DNA of 61,100 nt from Erythrobacter sp. Its GTDB lineage: Bacteria > Pseudomonadota > Alphaproteobacteria > Sphingomonadales > Sphingomonadaceae. Within the stretch, counting starts at the first letter, position 1. Each line of letters begins with the position of its first letter. Location: assembly GCA_024642565.1 (NCBI GenBank), contig JAHEAV010000013.1, positions 18,722-79,821 of the forward strand. Reading direction: 5' to 3'. Positions 17,676 through 26,506 of this stretch are shown here, piece after piece. Below the pieces are notes generated by a model that ran no database searches, was not told the DNA's origin, and saw only the letters and a list, made by a program, of their open reading frames with translations. The position numbers and the translations under genes are program-made.

Positions 17676-18147
17676 GGTCAGTTCCACTGCCAAGCACATT
17701 GCCCGAAGCATTGGTGAGCAGGGCAAACAACCCTTCACTATCAGGCGCGTCGATCAAGGCCTGATGTGTGTCATCGTCCCGAACCATGCGGGAAATTGCG
17801 GCCAATGCGTGCAAATGGGTAACCCCGGCATTGGTGGGCGAAAGCAGGCCGATCACCAGATCGACCGGCATTCCGTCGGCAGCCGCGAAGTTGACGGGCG
17901 TGTCGAGGCGCAGCAACGCCGCTGCTGGCAAATCGATACCGTCGATCCGCGCGTGCGGAATGGCAATGCCGCGTCCAAATCCCGTACTTCCGAGGTTTTC
18001 ACGTTCTTCGAGGCCCTCCAGCACCAGCGCCGCATCCAACCCGTAACTTTGCGCGAACAGCCGGGAAAGCTGTTCGAGAACGTCATGCTTGCTGCTTGCA
18101 GCAGCAGTGCCAACGGCTTCCGGGACCAGTTTGAAAATGACAGTCAT
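17662..18147 (-). CDS. ptsN: PTS IIA-Ntr protein
   Basis: 161 residues. The phosphorylatable histidine lies in IAIPHARIDG (about H65), preceded by GSTGFGRG. PtsN receives phosphate from the nitrogen PTS (PtsP-NPr) and regulates potassium uptake and stress signalling rather than sugar transport. It lies 153 bp downstream of hpf on the same strand, the order usual in proteobacteria. Its 3' end overlaps the thioesterase start. Confidence 0.93.
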   Translation of the reverse strand: MTVIFKLVPEAVGTAAASSKHDVLEQLSRLFAQSYGLDAALVLEGLEERENLGSTGFGRGIAIPHARIDGIDLPAAALLRLDTPVNFAAADGMPVDLVIGLLSPTNAGVTHLHALAAISRMVRDDDTHQALIDAPDSEGLFALLTNASGNVLGSGTDRDAA

Positions 18148-18300
18148 ATTGTGTTGGTTACGACCCCGGTTGCACTTATCATTCCAGACGGCGCGAGACA
18201 GATGAAAACCCGTGGTCTCCGGCCAAGCGGCGCAACCACAGCGAATATTCGGACAGATCCTGACGCATTTTCCGCAATTCCAATCGGAACGTTCAGGTCA

Positions 18301-18870
18301 TCAATGCGGTTCGACCCAGCCGATCGATCCGTCGTGGCGGCGATAGACCATATTATGCCGCCCGGTTCCAGCATTTTTGAAAAACATCGCGTTGGTGTGG
18401 CGCAAATCGAGCATCATCACGGCATCGGCCACACTGGTCTCGGGTATGTCGACCTTGGTTTCGGCGACGATCAAGGGGGCGTCGGCCGATACTTCGTTAT
18501 CTTCATCGACTTCCTGCGGGGCAAAGATTCGATAGGCCGCCTCTTCCTCTTTGGTCGCATGGGCCGACTGTTCGTGTCGGTCATTGAGCCGCCGCTTGTA
18601 GCGCCGCAATTGGGTGTCAATCTTGTCGGCCGCCTGATCCAGCGCCAGATGCGCATCATGCGCCTGCCCATGACTTTTCACGATCATGCCCTGCATCACA
18701 TGGGTCACAATATCGCAGCTGAACGCGCCTGCCGGTGCCTTGCCGAAAGTGACATGCGAAGACAAAGCACGGTTGAAATATTTATCGACGATCCCATTCA
18801 GCCGGGACGCTGCATGATCCTGCAATGCCGTGCCTGTGTCCACCTGGTGGCCTGAAACGCGAATATCCAT
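18301..18870 (-). CDS. hpf: Ribosome hibernation promoting factor, long form
   Basis: 189 residues. Residues 1-100 or so are the ribosome-binding HPF/YfiA domain (MDIRVSGHQVDTGTAL, with basic helix KIDTQLRRYKRRL). A charged linker leads to the C-terminal dimerisation domain (about 130-189; AVMMLDLRHTNAMFFKNAGTGRHNMVYRR). This layout is the long HPF that joins two 70S ribosomes into 100S particles in starvation. AGAGGT precedes the ATG. An in-frame extension upstream is not supported. Confidence 0.95.
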   Translation of the reverse strand: MDIRVSGHQVDTGTALQDHAASRLNGIVDKYFNRALSSHVTFGKAPAGAFSCDIVTHVMQGMIVKSHGQAHDAHLALDQAADKIDTQLRRYKRRLNDRHEQSAHATKEEEAAYRIFAPQEVDEDNEVSADAPLIVAETKVDIPETSVADAVMMLDLRHTNAMFFKNAGTGRHNMVYRRHDGSIGWVEPH

Positions 18871-18957
18871 CGATGGTACCTCTTGTGTTCTGAAGGGTTC
18901 GGCCAATGCGTGCATCTGTGCAACGGCATTCCGCCTCTTCCCGTGGTTGCAAATGGA

Positions 18958-19647
18958 TCAACTGCCCCACAGGGGCGCGGTGATCTTTTGTAGAAAGGCC
19001 TGGTGTCTTTCGAGCTCCTCCTTGCTGGCAGAATGGTCGCGCGGTGGGCGCATTGTGGTTGGCGCTGCGGTGCGATGCGCAAAGGTGACAACATTTTCCA
19101 CCGCGACAAACTCGGCCGCAAGTTCGAGACCGATCTGCCGTCCGCCGGTTAGTTCGACATAGACTTGGGCCAGCAATTCAGCATCCAGCAGCGCGCCATG
19201 CTTGACCCGGTGGCTGCGATCAACGCCATAGCGGCCGCATAAGGCATCGAGAGACAGTTTCGCCCCCGGATGACGCTTGCGAGCAATAGCAACTGTGTCG
19301 ACCATCCGGCTGGTGCAGACCGGTGCCAGCGAAGCAATTTCCAGCTCGGCATTGAGAAATCCGAAATCGAAACCGGCATTATGCGCCACCAGCGGCGCAT
19401 CGCCGAGGAATTCGAGCAATTCACCAGCCTTGCTGGCAAACAGGGGTTTGTCGGACAAAAAGGACGCGCTCAGCCCGTGGACCGCCTCCGCCCCTGCGGG
19501 CATGTCCCGTTCGGGATTGAAATAGGCGTGGTATGTATTGCCGGTTGCAACCCGGTTGACCATTTCCACGCAACCGATCTCGACCATTCGATCCCCGGTT
19601 CTGGGGTCGAGGCCAGTCGTTTCAGTGTCGAAAACCACTTCACGCAT
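18958..19647 (-). CDS. dnaQ: DNA polymerase III epsilon subunit
   Basis: 229 residues. The DEDDh exonuclease motifs are present: FDTETTGLDP (D and E), HNAGFDFGFLN (D), and HGALLDAELLA (H and D). This is the 3'-5' proofreading subunit of the replicative polymerase. The Shine-Dalgarno before the ATG is weak. A TTG 12 codons upstream is possible but would add an atypical N-terminus. It is the last of the run ppsR-maf-aroE-coaE-dnaQ, typical beside the alphaproteobacterial origin. Confidence 0.95.
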   Translation of the reverse strand: MREVVFDTETTGLDPRTGDRMVEIGCVEMVNRVATGNTYHAYFNPERDMPAGAEAVHGLSASFLSDKPLFASKAGELLEFLGDAPLVAHNAGFDFGFLNAELEIASLAPVCTSRMVDTVAIARKRHPGAKLSLDALCGRYGVDRSHRVKHGALLDAELLAQVYVELTGGRQIGLELAAEFVAVENVVTFAHRTAAPTTMRPPRDHSASKEELERHQAFLQKITAPLWGS

Positions 19648-19700
19648 TGGAATCGATATCGGCCTGTCGGTGTCGCAGCGCAAGGGGTTGTGCGAGTATT

Positions 19701-20300
19701 TTATCGCTCATTGCGAACAAGGCCGGCAACCAGCTGCCGAACCTGGGCTTCGGTATCAGCAAGGCTGCCTCCGGTTTCGATAACAAAATCAGCACGGGCG
19801 CGCTTTTCTGCATCGGGCACCTGCAGTTCCAGGATGCGAGCGAATTTTTCCGGCGTCATGCCTGGTCGCCGCAGCACCCGTTCCCGCTGGGCATCGACCG
19901 GGGCAGAGACCACGACAACGCGGTCGACGTGTTTCTCGCCGCCCTTTTCAAACAACAAGGGAATGTCGAACAGCACGATCGGCGCCGCAGCGTGTTCCAT
20001 CAGGAATTCGCCGCGCATTGCAGCCACCGCTGGATGGACAATGGCCTCCAATCTGGCGAGTTGCTCCGGGCTGCCAAAAACCCGCGAACCAAGTTCAACG
20101 CGATCAACGCCTTCTGGGCCAGTGGTGCCGGGAAAGGCAGATTCGATAGCGGGCAGCAATTTGCCATCCCGGCCTTGCAATTGATGGACCGCGGCATCCG
20201 CATCAAAACAAGGAACACCGGTTGCGGCGAACATCTGGGAGACGGTCGATTTTCCCATTCCGATGGATCCGGTCAGGCCAAGAATCAGTGGGCGCGTCAT
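19701..20300 (-). CDS. coaE: Dephospho-CoA kinase
   Basis: 199 residues. P-loop GLTGSIGMGKST at residues 8-19, then DADAAVHQL and FDIPLLFEKG. It phosphorylates the ribose 3'-OH of dephospho-CoA, the last step of coenzyme A synthesis. Its start overlaps the aroE stop by 4 bp. Confidence 0.96.
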   Translation of the reverse strand: MTRPLILGLTGSIGMGKSTVSQMFAATGVPCFDADAAVHQLQGRDGKLLPAIESAFPGTTGPEGVDRVELGSRVFGSPEQLARLEAIVHPAVAAMRGEFLMEHAAAPIVLFDIPLLFEKGGEKHVDRVVVVSAPVDAQRERVLRRPGMTPEKFARILELQVPDAEKRARADFVIETGGSLADTEAQVRQLVAGLVRNER

Positions 20301-21151
20301 CGGGCTATCAACGCCCGTAATTCATCATCGAATGTGCGGGGTGGGGCGGCCCCGAAAAACAATTTGAATGCCTCTGCCGCCTGCCCGATCAGCATCGACA
20401 ATCCGTCCACGGTGCGAAACCCGGACGCGCGAGCCGCCCCGAGGAAGGCGGTATCGAGCGGATCGGTGACGATGTCGTAGACTAGGCTGCCTGGCGGAGC
20501 ATGGCTGAAGTCAAACTCAAGGGGTGATTGCCCACGCATACCGAGTGGGCTGGCGTTAACCACCAGATCGAGGCATCCTTCACGATCGTCGAAGGAAAAG
20601 TCCGTCGGAGAGGCGAAATGGGCAATGTCGGTCACATGGTGATCGCCGTGCGGGTCGAGTTCATCGAGCAGGCTTCGTGCCTTTACCGGGTCGCGGGCTG
20701 CTAGGACAAGGGTGAAACCGTGGCCCGCCAGTGCCGTGACAATGGCGCGTGCCGCGCCGCCCGCGCCGAAAATACGCGCCATACGGAAATAATGCGTTTG
20801 CGCCAGTTCGCCAGCCAGAGGTTCGAGGAAGCCTGCGGCGTCGGTGTTGGTGCCTGTAAGATGGCGATCGGCCGTAGGGTAAACTGTATTCACCGCACCA
20901 ATGCCGCGCGCCGTCTGGTCAACACTGTCCAACAAGGGGACGATGGCCTGCTTCAATGGCATCGTGACGTTGCATCCGCGCCACGCCGGGTCGCGACGCC
21001 GGTTCTGCAAGTAACCCTCCAGCTCCGCCGGGGTGACCCGAATCGCGCGGTAATCCCCCTCCATACCGAGCTTTTTGAGCCAGAAATTATGGATGGTCGG
21101 TGATTTCGATTGAGCAATCGGATCTCCAATCACTTCGGCATAAGGGGTCAC
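20297..21151 (-). CDS. aroE: Shikimate dehydrogenase
   Basis: 284 residues. The N-terminal substrate domain has [20 protein letters not shown] and NVTMPLKQ with the catalytic lysine. The NADP domain has [10 protein letters not shown]. It reduces 3-dehydroshikimate to shikimate for aromatic amino acids. It overlaps maf and coaE by 4 bp each, so the run is translationally coupled. Confidence 0.96.
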   Translation of the reverse strand: MTPYAEVIGDPIAQSKSPTIHNFWLKKLGMEGDYRAIRVTPAELEGYLQNRRRDPAWRGCNVTMPLKQAIVPLLDSVDQTARGIGAVNTVYPTADRHLTGTNTDAAGFLEPLAGELAQTHYFRMARIFGAGGAARAIVTALAGHGFTLVLAARDPVKARSLLDELDPHGDHHVTDIAHFASPTDFSFDDREGCLDLVVNASPLGMRGQSPLEFDFSHAPPGSLVYDIVTDPLDTAFLGAARASGFRTVDGLSMLIGQAAEAFKLFFGAAPPRTFDDELRALIAR

Positions 21152-21732
21152 GCTGCCAATTCCCCAAAATCGCGCAAGGCTGAAAGCACTGGTATCAACG
21201 GCATACCGAGCACGGTAAACTGGTCTCCTTCGATCCGTTCGAACAATTGCACACCCATGGCTTCAATCCGGAATACGCCCACGCATTGCGAAACGGCGGG
21301 CCATTCGGCATCGAGATAGTCCGCGATAAAGCCTTCTGACAAATCGCGCACAACAAGCGATGCCATGGCTGCATGGTCCCATAGCACGGCATCATCCCGG
21401 ACAAGTGCTGCGGCGCTATGGAGCTGCATGGTTTTTCCCGCGAAGAAGCGCAAATGTTCCGCTGCCTGCCCCCGGTTGGCGGGTTTGTCGAAACGCCGCC
21501 CTTCTACCACGACCAGAGAATCGCTGCCGAGAATCAATTGACCCGGGTGGCTACCAGAGAGTGCGGAGGCCTTGGCTTTGGCCAGCGCCAGCGCCACATC
21601 GGCGGTAGCATGATCCGCAAGCTGCGCTTCGATTGCACGCTCGTCGATATGTGCTGGCATCGCCTGGAACCCTATTCCAGCGGCATCAAGCATCGCCCGG
21701 CGCGACGCGCTTTGAGAAGCCAGGATGATCAT
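21148..21732 (-). CDS. maf: Maf family nucleoside triphosphate pyrophosphatase
   Basis: 194 residues. The family start [14 protein letters not shown] and the core [14 protein letters not shown] are present. Maf proteins hydrolyse non-canonical or pyrimidine nucleoside triphosphates to monophosphates. Which Maf subfamily applies is not settled by what I can see. It overlaps ppsR and aroE by 4 bp each. Confidence 0.93.
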   Translation of the reverse strand: MIILASQSASRRAMLDAAGIGFQAMPAHIDERAIEAQLADHATADVALALAKAKASALSGSHPGQLILGSDSLVVVEGRRFDKPANRGQAAEHLRFFAGKTMQLHSAAALVRDDAVLWDHAAMASLVVRDLSEGFIADYLDAEWPAVSQCVGVFRIEAMGVQLFERIEGDQFTVLGMPLIPVLSALRDFGELAA

Positions 21733-22574
21733 ATCGGTTTGGGCCCGACCCGGGGCGGAATTTCGCGTTTGTCACGTTCATTATGCAGCCGAATTACCGC
21801 GGCTGCGGTTTCCTCGATCGACCGGCGGGTAACATCGATCACCGGCCAGCCGTTATCCGCGAACATCCGCCGGGCAAACTGCACTTCGCTGCGAACATTC
21901 TCCCCGTCGACATAGGATGTCTCGGTGGCTTCGTTGAGGCTAAGCAGCCGGTTTCGGCGGATTTGCACCAGGCGTTCCGGCGCGGTGGTAAGGCCAACCA
22001 CGAGTGGGTGACGCAGGCCGAACAGGGCTGGTGGCGGGGGGCTTTCCATTACCAACGGGATATTGGCGGTTTTGTAGCCGCGATTGGCAAGATAGATGCT
22101 GGTCGGCGTTTTTGAGCAGCGCGACACACCGGCAAGCAGGATATCCGCCTCTTCCCAATCTTCCCAGCCGATGCCGTCATCATGGGCGATGGTGTAATGA
22201 ATCGCATCGACCCGCGCAAAATAGGCTTCGTCCATCATGTGCTGGCGGCCCGGGCGGCCATGGGCTTCCTGGCCAAGTTGGCGTTCAAGAGCCTCGGTCA
22301 CCGCATCCAGAGCTGGAACGGCGGGCAAGCCCAGTTGGCGGCAATGATCTTCCAGTCGGGCGCGCGTTTCGGGATTGACGAGGGTGAACAGCACCAACCC
22401 CGGATTATCGGCCAGATCGGGTACAATCCGGTCGAGATGCTGGCGCGAGCGAACCATCGGCCAAAAATGGCGGACAATCTCGGCATCCTCGAATTGCGCC
22501 AAAGCGGCCTTGGCCACCATCTCCAGCGTTTCACCGGTGGAATCGGACACCAGATGGAGGTGGAGTCTATTCAT
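21729..22574 (-). CDS. ppsR: Pyruvate phosphate dikinase regulatory kinase/phosphorylase (DUF299)
   Basis: 281 residues. N-terminus [13 protein letters not shown], and the P-loop-like [21 protein letters not shown] near residue 150, are the signature of the bifunctional kinase/pyrophosphorylase that switches PEP synthase or pyruvate phosphate dikinase. It is the first gene left of the presumed origin. The pair DUF299-gene / hemE flanks the origin in Caulobacter. Confidence 0.94.
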   Translation of the reverse strand: MNRLHLHLVSDSTGETLEMVAKAALAQFEDAEIVRHFWPMVRSRQHLDRIVPDLADNPGLVLFTLVNPETRARLEDHCRQLGLPAVPALDAVTEALERQLGQEAHGRPGRQHMMDEAYFARVDAIHYTIAHDDGIGWEDWEEADILLAGVSRCSKTPTSIYLANRGYKTANIPLVMESPPPPALFGLRHPLVVGLTTAPERLVQIRRNRLLSLNEATETSYVDGENVRSEVQFARRMFADNGWPVIDVTRRSIEETAAAVIRLHNERDKREIPPRVGPKPI

Positions 22575-22606
22575 GTGTTACTCATGTTATGCAGGGTGTG
22601 CCGGGT

Positions 22607-22615
22607 TGTGGATAA
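22607..22615 (-). promoter_or_regulatory. DnaA box, perfect match
   Basis: TGTGGATAA, the reverse complement of the consensus TTATCCACA. Confidence 0.75.
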
Positions 22616-22699
22616 TGACCGGCATAAACCACGGGACAGGACTGGCGACAAGTTTGCCCTGCAATTCCATGCCCATTGCGAGTCCTGACCCGGCGGGTT

Positions 22700-22708
22700 T
22701 GTGGACAG
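22700..22708 (-). promoter_or_regulatory. DnaA box-like site
   Basis: TGTGGACAG, i.e. CTGTCCACA on the minus strand, two mismatches from TTATCCACA. Confidence 0.4.
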
Positions 22709-22836
22709 GTCGGCAGGCTTTTCGACAGGCTGGGGACAGTGGGGAAAACCATTGCTTGACGCGCAATATTGCGGATTCGGAAGGCAGCCAAGCCTGTTCA
22801 AAGCGGGAGAAGTCGGGCAAAGCCGTACTGTCCCCA

Positions 22837-22845
22837 ATATCCACA
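22837..22845 (+). promoter_or_regulatory. DnaA box-like site
   Basis: ATATCCACA, one mismatch from TTATCCACA, 16 bp before the AT-rich tract, where an initiator box next to the unwinding element would be expected. Confidence 0.5.
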
Positions 22846-22860
22846 GGGCCAACAGACTCC

Positions 22861-22894
22861 TACAATCCTTTTATAATACTTATTATTTTGATTG
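22861..22894 (+). promoter_or_regulatory. AT-rich tract: likely unwinding element and hemE promoter
   Basis: About 80 percent A/T in an otherwise GC-rich region, so a plausible DNA unwinding element. It contains a perfect -10 box TATAAT (22872-22877) with a weak CCAACA 17 bp upstream, about 28 bp before the hemE ATG. A hemE promoter inside the origin is known in Caulobacter. Confidence 0.5.
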
Positions 22895-22904
22895 GACTCT
22901 CTCG

Positions 22905-23945
22905 ATGCCCGGTCTTTTGATTGAAACCCTGCAGGGAAATCGTGCAGACCAGATACCCTTGTGGTTGATGCGTCAGGCTGGGCGTTATCTGCCAGAATAT
23001 CGCGCGCTCAGAGCGGACAAAGGCGGTTTCCTCGACCTGGTCTATGACAGCGAGGCTGCCGCTGAAATCACCATCCAGCCGATCCGCCGCTTCGGTTTCG
23101 ACGGGGCGATCCTGTTTTCGGATATTCTGATCGTGCCCCACGCCATGGGCCAGAACCTGGAATTTCTTGCCGGGGAAGGCCCACGCCTCTCACCCAAGCT
23201 TCTGGATACCCCGCTGAAGGGACTGGAAGCGGTGCCTGAGCACCTCGAAGCGATTTATCGGACGGTGGCCAGGGTCAAGGCACTATTGGGCCCAGAAACC
23301 CCCTATTTCGGGACGACCTTGTTAGGCTTTGCCGGCAGTCCCTGGACCGTTGCAACCTATATGGTCGCCGGGGAAGGTAGCCGTGATCAGCACGATACGC
23401 GTGCCATGGCTTATCGCGATCCGGCGGCGTTTCAGGGAATCATCGATGCCATTGTCGCTGTAACCGTCGAATATCTTGCCGGTCAGATCGAAGCAGGTGC
23501 CGAAGCGGTGCAATTGTTCGACAGCTGGGCGGGCAGCCTGGCACCGAAGGAATTCGAACGCTGGGTAATTGCACCAAACGCCGCAATTGTCGCGTCCGTG
23601 AAAGCACGTTTTCCGGATGTGCCGATTATCGGTTTTCCCAAGGGTGCCGGAGAGAAGCTCGCGGCCTATGTGCGTGAAACCGGTGTTGATGCTGTTGGCG
23701 TGGATGAAACGATCGATCCGGAATGGGCCGCGCGGGAATTGCCTGCCGGACTTCCGGTTCAGGGTAATCTGGATCCGCTGTTGTTGCTGGCAGGCGGCGA
23801 TGCGTTGGATGCGGCTGCCGAACACATTCTGAAAACATTTGCCGGTCGGCCGCATGTGTTTAATCTCGGCCATGGAATCGGGCAATTTACGCCCATTGCC
23901 CATGTGGAGCGACTGATTCAAAAAATACGTGGGTGGAGGGGATGA
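22905..23945 (+). CDS. hemE: Uroporphyrinogen decarboxylase
   Basis: 346 residues. Family motifs include PLWLMRQAGRYLPEYR near the N-terminus, FSDILIVPHAMG, GSPWTVATYM and FDSWAGSL. It decarboxylates uroporphyrinogen III to coproporphyrinogen III in heme synthesis. The frame stays open 68 codons upstream through the presumed origin, but that part is unlike HemE. The ATG beginning MPGLLIETL fits the family. hemJ follows directly, so this is a two-gene heme unit at the origin. Confidence 0.97.
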   Translation: MPGLLIETLQGNRADQIPLWLMRQAGRYLPEYRALRADKGGFLDLVYDSEAAAEITIQPIRRFGFDGAILFSDILIVPHAMGQNLEFLAGEGPRLSPKLLDTPLKGLEAVPEHLEAIYRTVARVKALLGPETPYFGTTLLGFAGSPWTVATYMVAGEGSRDQHDTRAMAYRDPAAFQGIIDAIVAVTVEYLAGQIEAGAEAVQLFDSWAGSLAPKEFERWVIAPNAAIVASVKARFPDVPIIGFPKGAGEKLAAYVRETGVDAVGVDETIDPEWAARELPAGLPVQGNLDPLLLLAGGDALDAAAEHILKTFAGRPHVFNLGHGIGQFTPIAHVERLIQKIRGWRG

Positions 23946-23976
23946 CGCACACCGATCGCGCCCCTACATCCAACGC

Positions 23977-24420
23977 ATGCAGGATGTGCTTTCGATGACC
24001 TATTTGTGGCTCAAGGCCGGGCATATCATTTTCGTCATTTTCTGGATGGCGGGATTGTTCATGTTGCCGCGCTATTTCGTTTATCATCAGGAAGCTGAGG
24101 CGGGCTCTGCGGAGGCGGCGCGATGGGTGGAACGTGAACAGAAACTGCTGAAGATTATCCTGCTTCCGTCAATTATCCTGGTGTGGTTGCTGGGTATGGC
24201 TTTGGCCGGATCGACGGGTGCTTTTGCGCAGGGCTGGTTCCATGCCAAACTGCTGCTGGTGTTGCTGTTGTCCGGCTATCACGGTTATCTTTCATCCTAT
24301 GCCAGGAAGCTTGCGAAGGGTCAGCAGCCACTCAGCGGCAAGACTTTGCGCCTGCTGAATGAAATACCGGGAATTGCCGCTGCGGTGATCGTCGTTCTGG
24401 TGGTGGTGAAACCATTCTGA
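23977..24420 (+). CDS. hemJ: Protoporphyrinogen oxidase HemJ
   Basis: 147 residues with four membrane segments. The HemJ signature is clear: YLWLKAGHIIFVIFWMAGLFMLPRYFVYH, with the conserved His and Arg, then GYHGYLS. It oxidises protoporphyrinogen IX in the membrane, replacing HemG or HemY. An ATG six codons downstream (MTYLW) matches the usual family start and is an alternative. An ATG further upstream would overlap hemE. Confidence 0.9.
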   Translation: MQDVLSMTYLWLKAGHIIFVIFWMAGLFMLPRYFVYHQEAEAGSAEAARWVEREQKLLKIILLPSIILVWLLGMALAGSTGAFAQGWFHAKLLLVLLLSGYHGYLSSYARKLAKGQQPLSGKTLRLLNEIPGIAAAVIVVLVVVKPF

Positions 24421-24421
24421 A

Positions 24422-24450
24422 TTGACGGCGCCGGACTGCAGGCGTATCGA
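24422..24450 (+). promoter_or_regulatory. Putative rho promoter
   Basis: TTGACG and TATCGA are 17 bp apart, immediately after the hemJ stop. This leaves a leader of about 110 nt before rho. rho leaders often mediate autoregulation, but no conserved structure is recognisable here. Confidence 0.35.
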
Positions 24451-24565
24451 AATCACTCTTTCGGCTCAGGCCCTGTGTAAAACGGGGTTGGTCTGCTTTC
24501 TCCAAGCCCCTTGACCAGCCGACGAACTCCAGACCCTTGCCAGGGTATAGTACCGGACCAATTCC

Positions 24566-25831
24566 ATGCATCTTAGAGATCTGAAACAAAAACCCCCGGC
24601 CGAGCTTGTCAGCATGGCCGAAGAATTGGGCGTCGAAGGCGCCTCAACCATGCGCCGCCAGGATCTGATGTTCTGCATCTTGCGCGAACTTGCCGAAGAT
24701 GAAGAATATAACGAACAGATCATGGGGATCGGCACCATCGAAGTGTTGCAGGATGGCTTCGGCTTCCTGCGAAGCCCCGAAGCCAATTATCTTGCCGGGC
24801 CGGACGATATTTACGTTTCGCCGAACCAGATCCGCAAATGGGGCCTACGCACCGGCGATACGGTTGAGGGTGAAATCCGCGCTCCGCGCGATGGCGAGCG
24901 TTACTTCGCCATGACCAGCCTCGCCAGCGTCAATTTCGAAGATCCCGATCAGGTCCGTTTGCGGACCAATTTTGACAATCTCACTCCGCTATATCCGGAG
25001 GAAAAGCTCAACCTTGATACGCTCGATCCGACGGTCAAGGACAAGAGCGCACGAGTGATCGATATCATTTCGCCGCAAGGCAAGGGCCAGCGCGCGTTGA
25101 TCGTTGCCCCGCCGCGCACTGGCAAGACGGTGCTGTTGCAAAACATTGCCAAAGCCATCACCGACAATCATCCGGAAGTCTTCCTGCTGGTTCTTCTGGT
25201 TGACGAGCGCCCGGAAGAAGTGACCGACATGCAGCGCAGCGTGAAGGGCGAAGTGATTTCTTCAACCTTTGACGAACCTGCAACGCGGCATGTGCAGGTC
25301 GCCGAAATGGTGATCGAAAAAGCCAAACGCCTGGTTGAACACAAGCGCGATGTGGTGATCCTGCTTGATTCGATTACTCGCCTTGGCCGCGCGTACAACA
25401 CCGTCGTCCCTTCCTCGGGCAAGGTTCTGACCGGCGGTGTTGATGCCAACGCCCTGCAGCGGCCAAAGCGCTTCTTTGGTGCGGCCCGTAATATCGAAGA
25501 AGGTGGCTCGCTCTCCATCATTGCCACAGCGCTGATTGATACCGGTAGCCGGATGGATGAAGTGATCTTTGAAGAATTCAAAGGCACCGGCAACAGCGAA
25601 ATCGTGCTTGATCGCAAGGTCGCGGACAAGCGCATCTTCCCGGCGCTGGACGTGGGCAAATCCGGTACCCGCAAGGAAGAATTGCTGGTGGAGAAGGACA
25701 AGCTTTCCAAAATGTGGGTCCTGCGCCGGATTCTGATGCAGATGGGCACCATCGATTCGATGGAATTCCTGCTCGACAAGATGAAGGATTCCAAGACCAA
25801 CGAAGATTTCTTCGCCACAATGAACCAGTAA
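24566..25831 (+). CDS. rho: Transcription termination factor Rho
   Basis: 421 residues. An N-terminal helical domain ([23 protein letters not shown]) and cold-shock-like RNA-binding domain ([23 protein letters not shown]) are followed by the RecA-like motor with Walker [25 protein letters not shown] and the Q/R-loop region [13 protein letters not shown]. It forms the hexameric RNA helicase that ends transcription. The length equals the standard compact Rho with no insertion. Confidence 0.98.
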   Translation: MHLRDLKQKPPAELVSMAEELGVEGASTMRRQDLMFCILRELAEDEEYNEQIMGIGTIEVLQDGFGFLRSPEANYLAGPDDIYVSPNQIRKWGLRTGDTVEGEIRAPRDGERYFAMTSLASVNFEDPDQVRLRTNFDNLTPLYPEEKLNLDTLDPTVKDKSARVIDIISPQGKGQRALIVAPPRTGKTVLLQNIAKAITDNHPEVFLLVLLVDERPEEVTDMQRSVKGEVISSTFDEPATRHVQVAEMVIEKAKRLVEHKRDVVILLDSITRLGRAYNTVVPSSGKVLTGGVDANALQRPKRFFGAARNIEEGGSLSIIATALIDTGSRMDEVIFEEFKGTGNSEIVLDRKVADKRIFPALDVGKSGTRKEELLVEKDKLSKMWVLRRILMQMGTIDSMEFLLDKMKDSKTNEDFFATMNQ

Positions 25832-25856
25832 ACGCGTGAACGGGGGGCGGAACGCG

Positions 25857-26249
25857 ATGCGACAGATTGTTTATATCAGCACCGCTGCCCCGGATCTGGG
25901 CCGGGACGATGTCTCGCAAGTTCTCGATGCCTCTGCGCGTAACAATCCCGGCCGCGGGATTACCGGCTTTCTTGTCTATAATGGGCAAAACTTTCTCCAG
26001 CTGATCGAAGGGCCGGAGGAATCGCTGTCCAACCTGATGGCGGAATTGGCGCGCGATCCCCGCCACAGCGGCATTGTTCGGCTGGAAGACCATGCGATTG
26101 GTCAGCGCGCATGTTCGGATTGGGTTATGAAAAGCCTGGTACTGACCGATGATATTGCCACGCGTGAAGCCAATTTGGCAAAACTGTTGCCCGCAGGGAT
26201 TGATCAGCAGATTCGCCGCACAATCCTTAATTTTGCCGCGCTGAATTAA
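25857..26249 (+). CDS. BLUF-domain blue-light photoreceptor
   Basis: 130 residues: a BLUF domain and a short C-terminal tail. The flavin-binding residues of the family are all there: Y6 (IVYIS), N30 (ARNNPGRGITG), Q48 (FLQLIEG), and the Trp and Met in SDWVMKS. It should bind FAD and signal blue light through protein contact, since no output domain is attached. GGGGGG before the ATG supports this start, 25 bp after rho, so it is probably co-transcribed with rho. Confidence 0.9.
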   Translation: MRQIVYISTAAPDLGRDDVSQVLDASARNNPGRGITGFLVYNGQNFLQLIEGPEESLSNLMAELARDPRHSGIVRLEDHAIGQRACSDWVMKSLVLTDDIATREANLAKLLPAGIDQQIRRTILNFAALN

Positions 26250-26414
26250 GCGATATTTCAATCCGTTCGGCCAAAACTGCCGGCCTGAGCGGCCTGCCAG
26301 TTGCGCGCTGAGCCCGGTTAGATAGTCTGCGGTGGGGATGGTGACGGTGCGGCTCACCTTGGTGAAACCTCAACTCTGTGGTCTAAATCTGCATAACGCT
26401 TGCGTCTATGCTTT

Positions 26415-26465
26415 GCCAAACCCAAGTTAGGGCCAAACCCAAGTTAGGGCCAAACCCAAGTTTGG
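26415..26465 (+). repeat. Three tandem 17-bp repeats
   Basis: Unit GCCAAACCCAAGTTAGG occurs three times head to tail without spacers. The third copy ends TTTGG instead of TTAGG, which creates a perfect hairpin CCAAAC-CCAA-GTTTGG. It lies about 40 bp upstream of the next gene in the 257-bp gap after the BLUF gene. Nothing else is recognisable in that gap except a loose AACTG/CAGTT hairpin near 26275-26302. Confidence 0.9.
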
Positions 26466-26506
26466 GATAGAGCAGATCATCACAAATGCCCAACGGAGGA
26501 ATCGCG

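Larger units (their letters stand above)
22575..22904. other. Candidate chromosomal replication origin (oriC)
   Basis: This 330-bp gap is the only gene-free stretch above 300 bp. It separates ppsR from hemE, the location of Cori in Caulobacter. It holds one perfect DnaA box, two near matches, a 34-bp AT-rich tract, the perfect 12-bp palindrome CGCAATATTGCG at 22762-22773, and a 9-bp inverted pair GGGGACAGT / ACTGTCCCC (22732-22740, 22827-22835). Four GANTC sites lie inside and a fifth is just inside ppsR. Genes run away from it on both sides for 6.5 kb (left) and 14 kb (right). Function as origin is inferred from content and synteny. Confidence 0.75.

Noticed and set aside
17644-18855. 403-codon open frame on the plus strand
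   Set aside because: Antisense to the thioesterase, ptsN and hpf, all of which have clear family motifs; composition is His/Arg/Gly-rich, as in shadow frames.
22701-22904. Open extension of hemE reaching into the origin region
   Set aside because: The extra 68 residues do not resemble HemE and the segment carries origin and promoter signals; HemE proteins begin at the MPGLLIETL position.
26271-26302. Loose hairpin AACTG...CAGTT after the BLUF gene
   Set aside because: The arms are short and interrupted and no T tract follows, so a terminator call is not supported.
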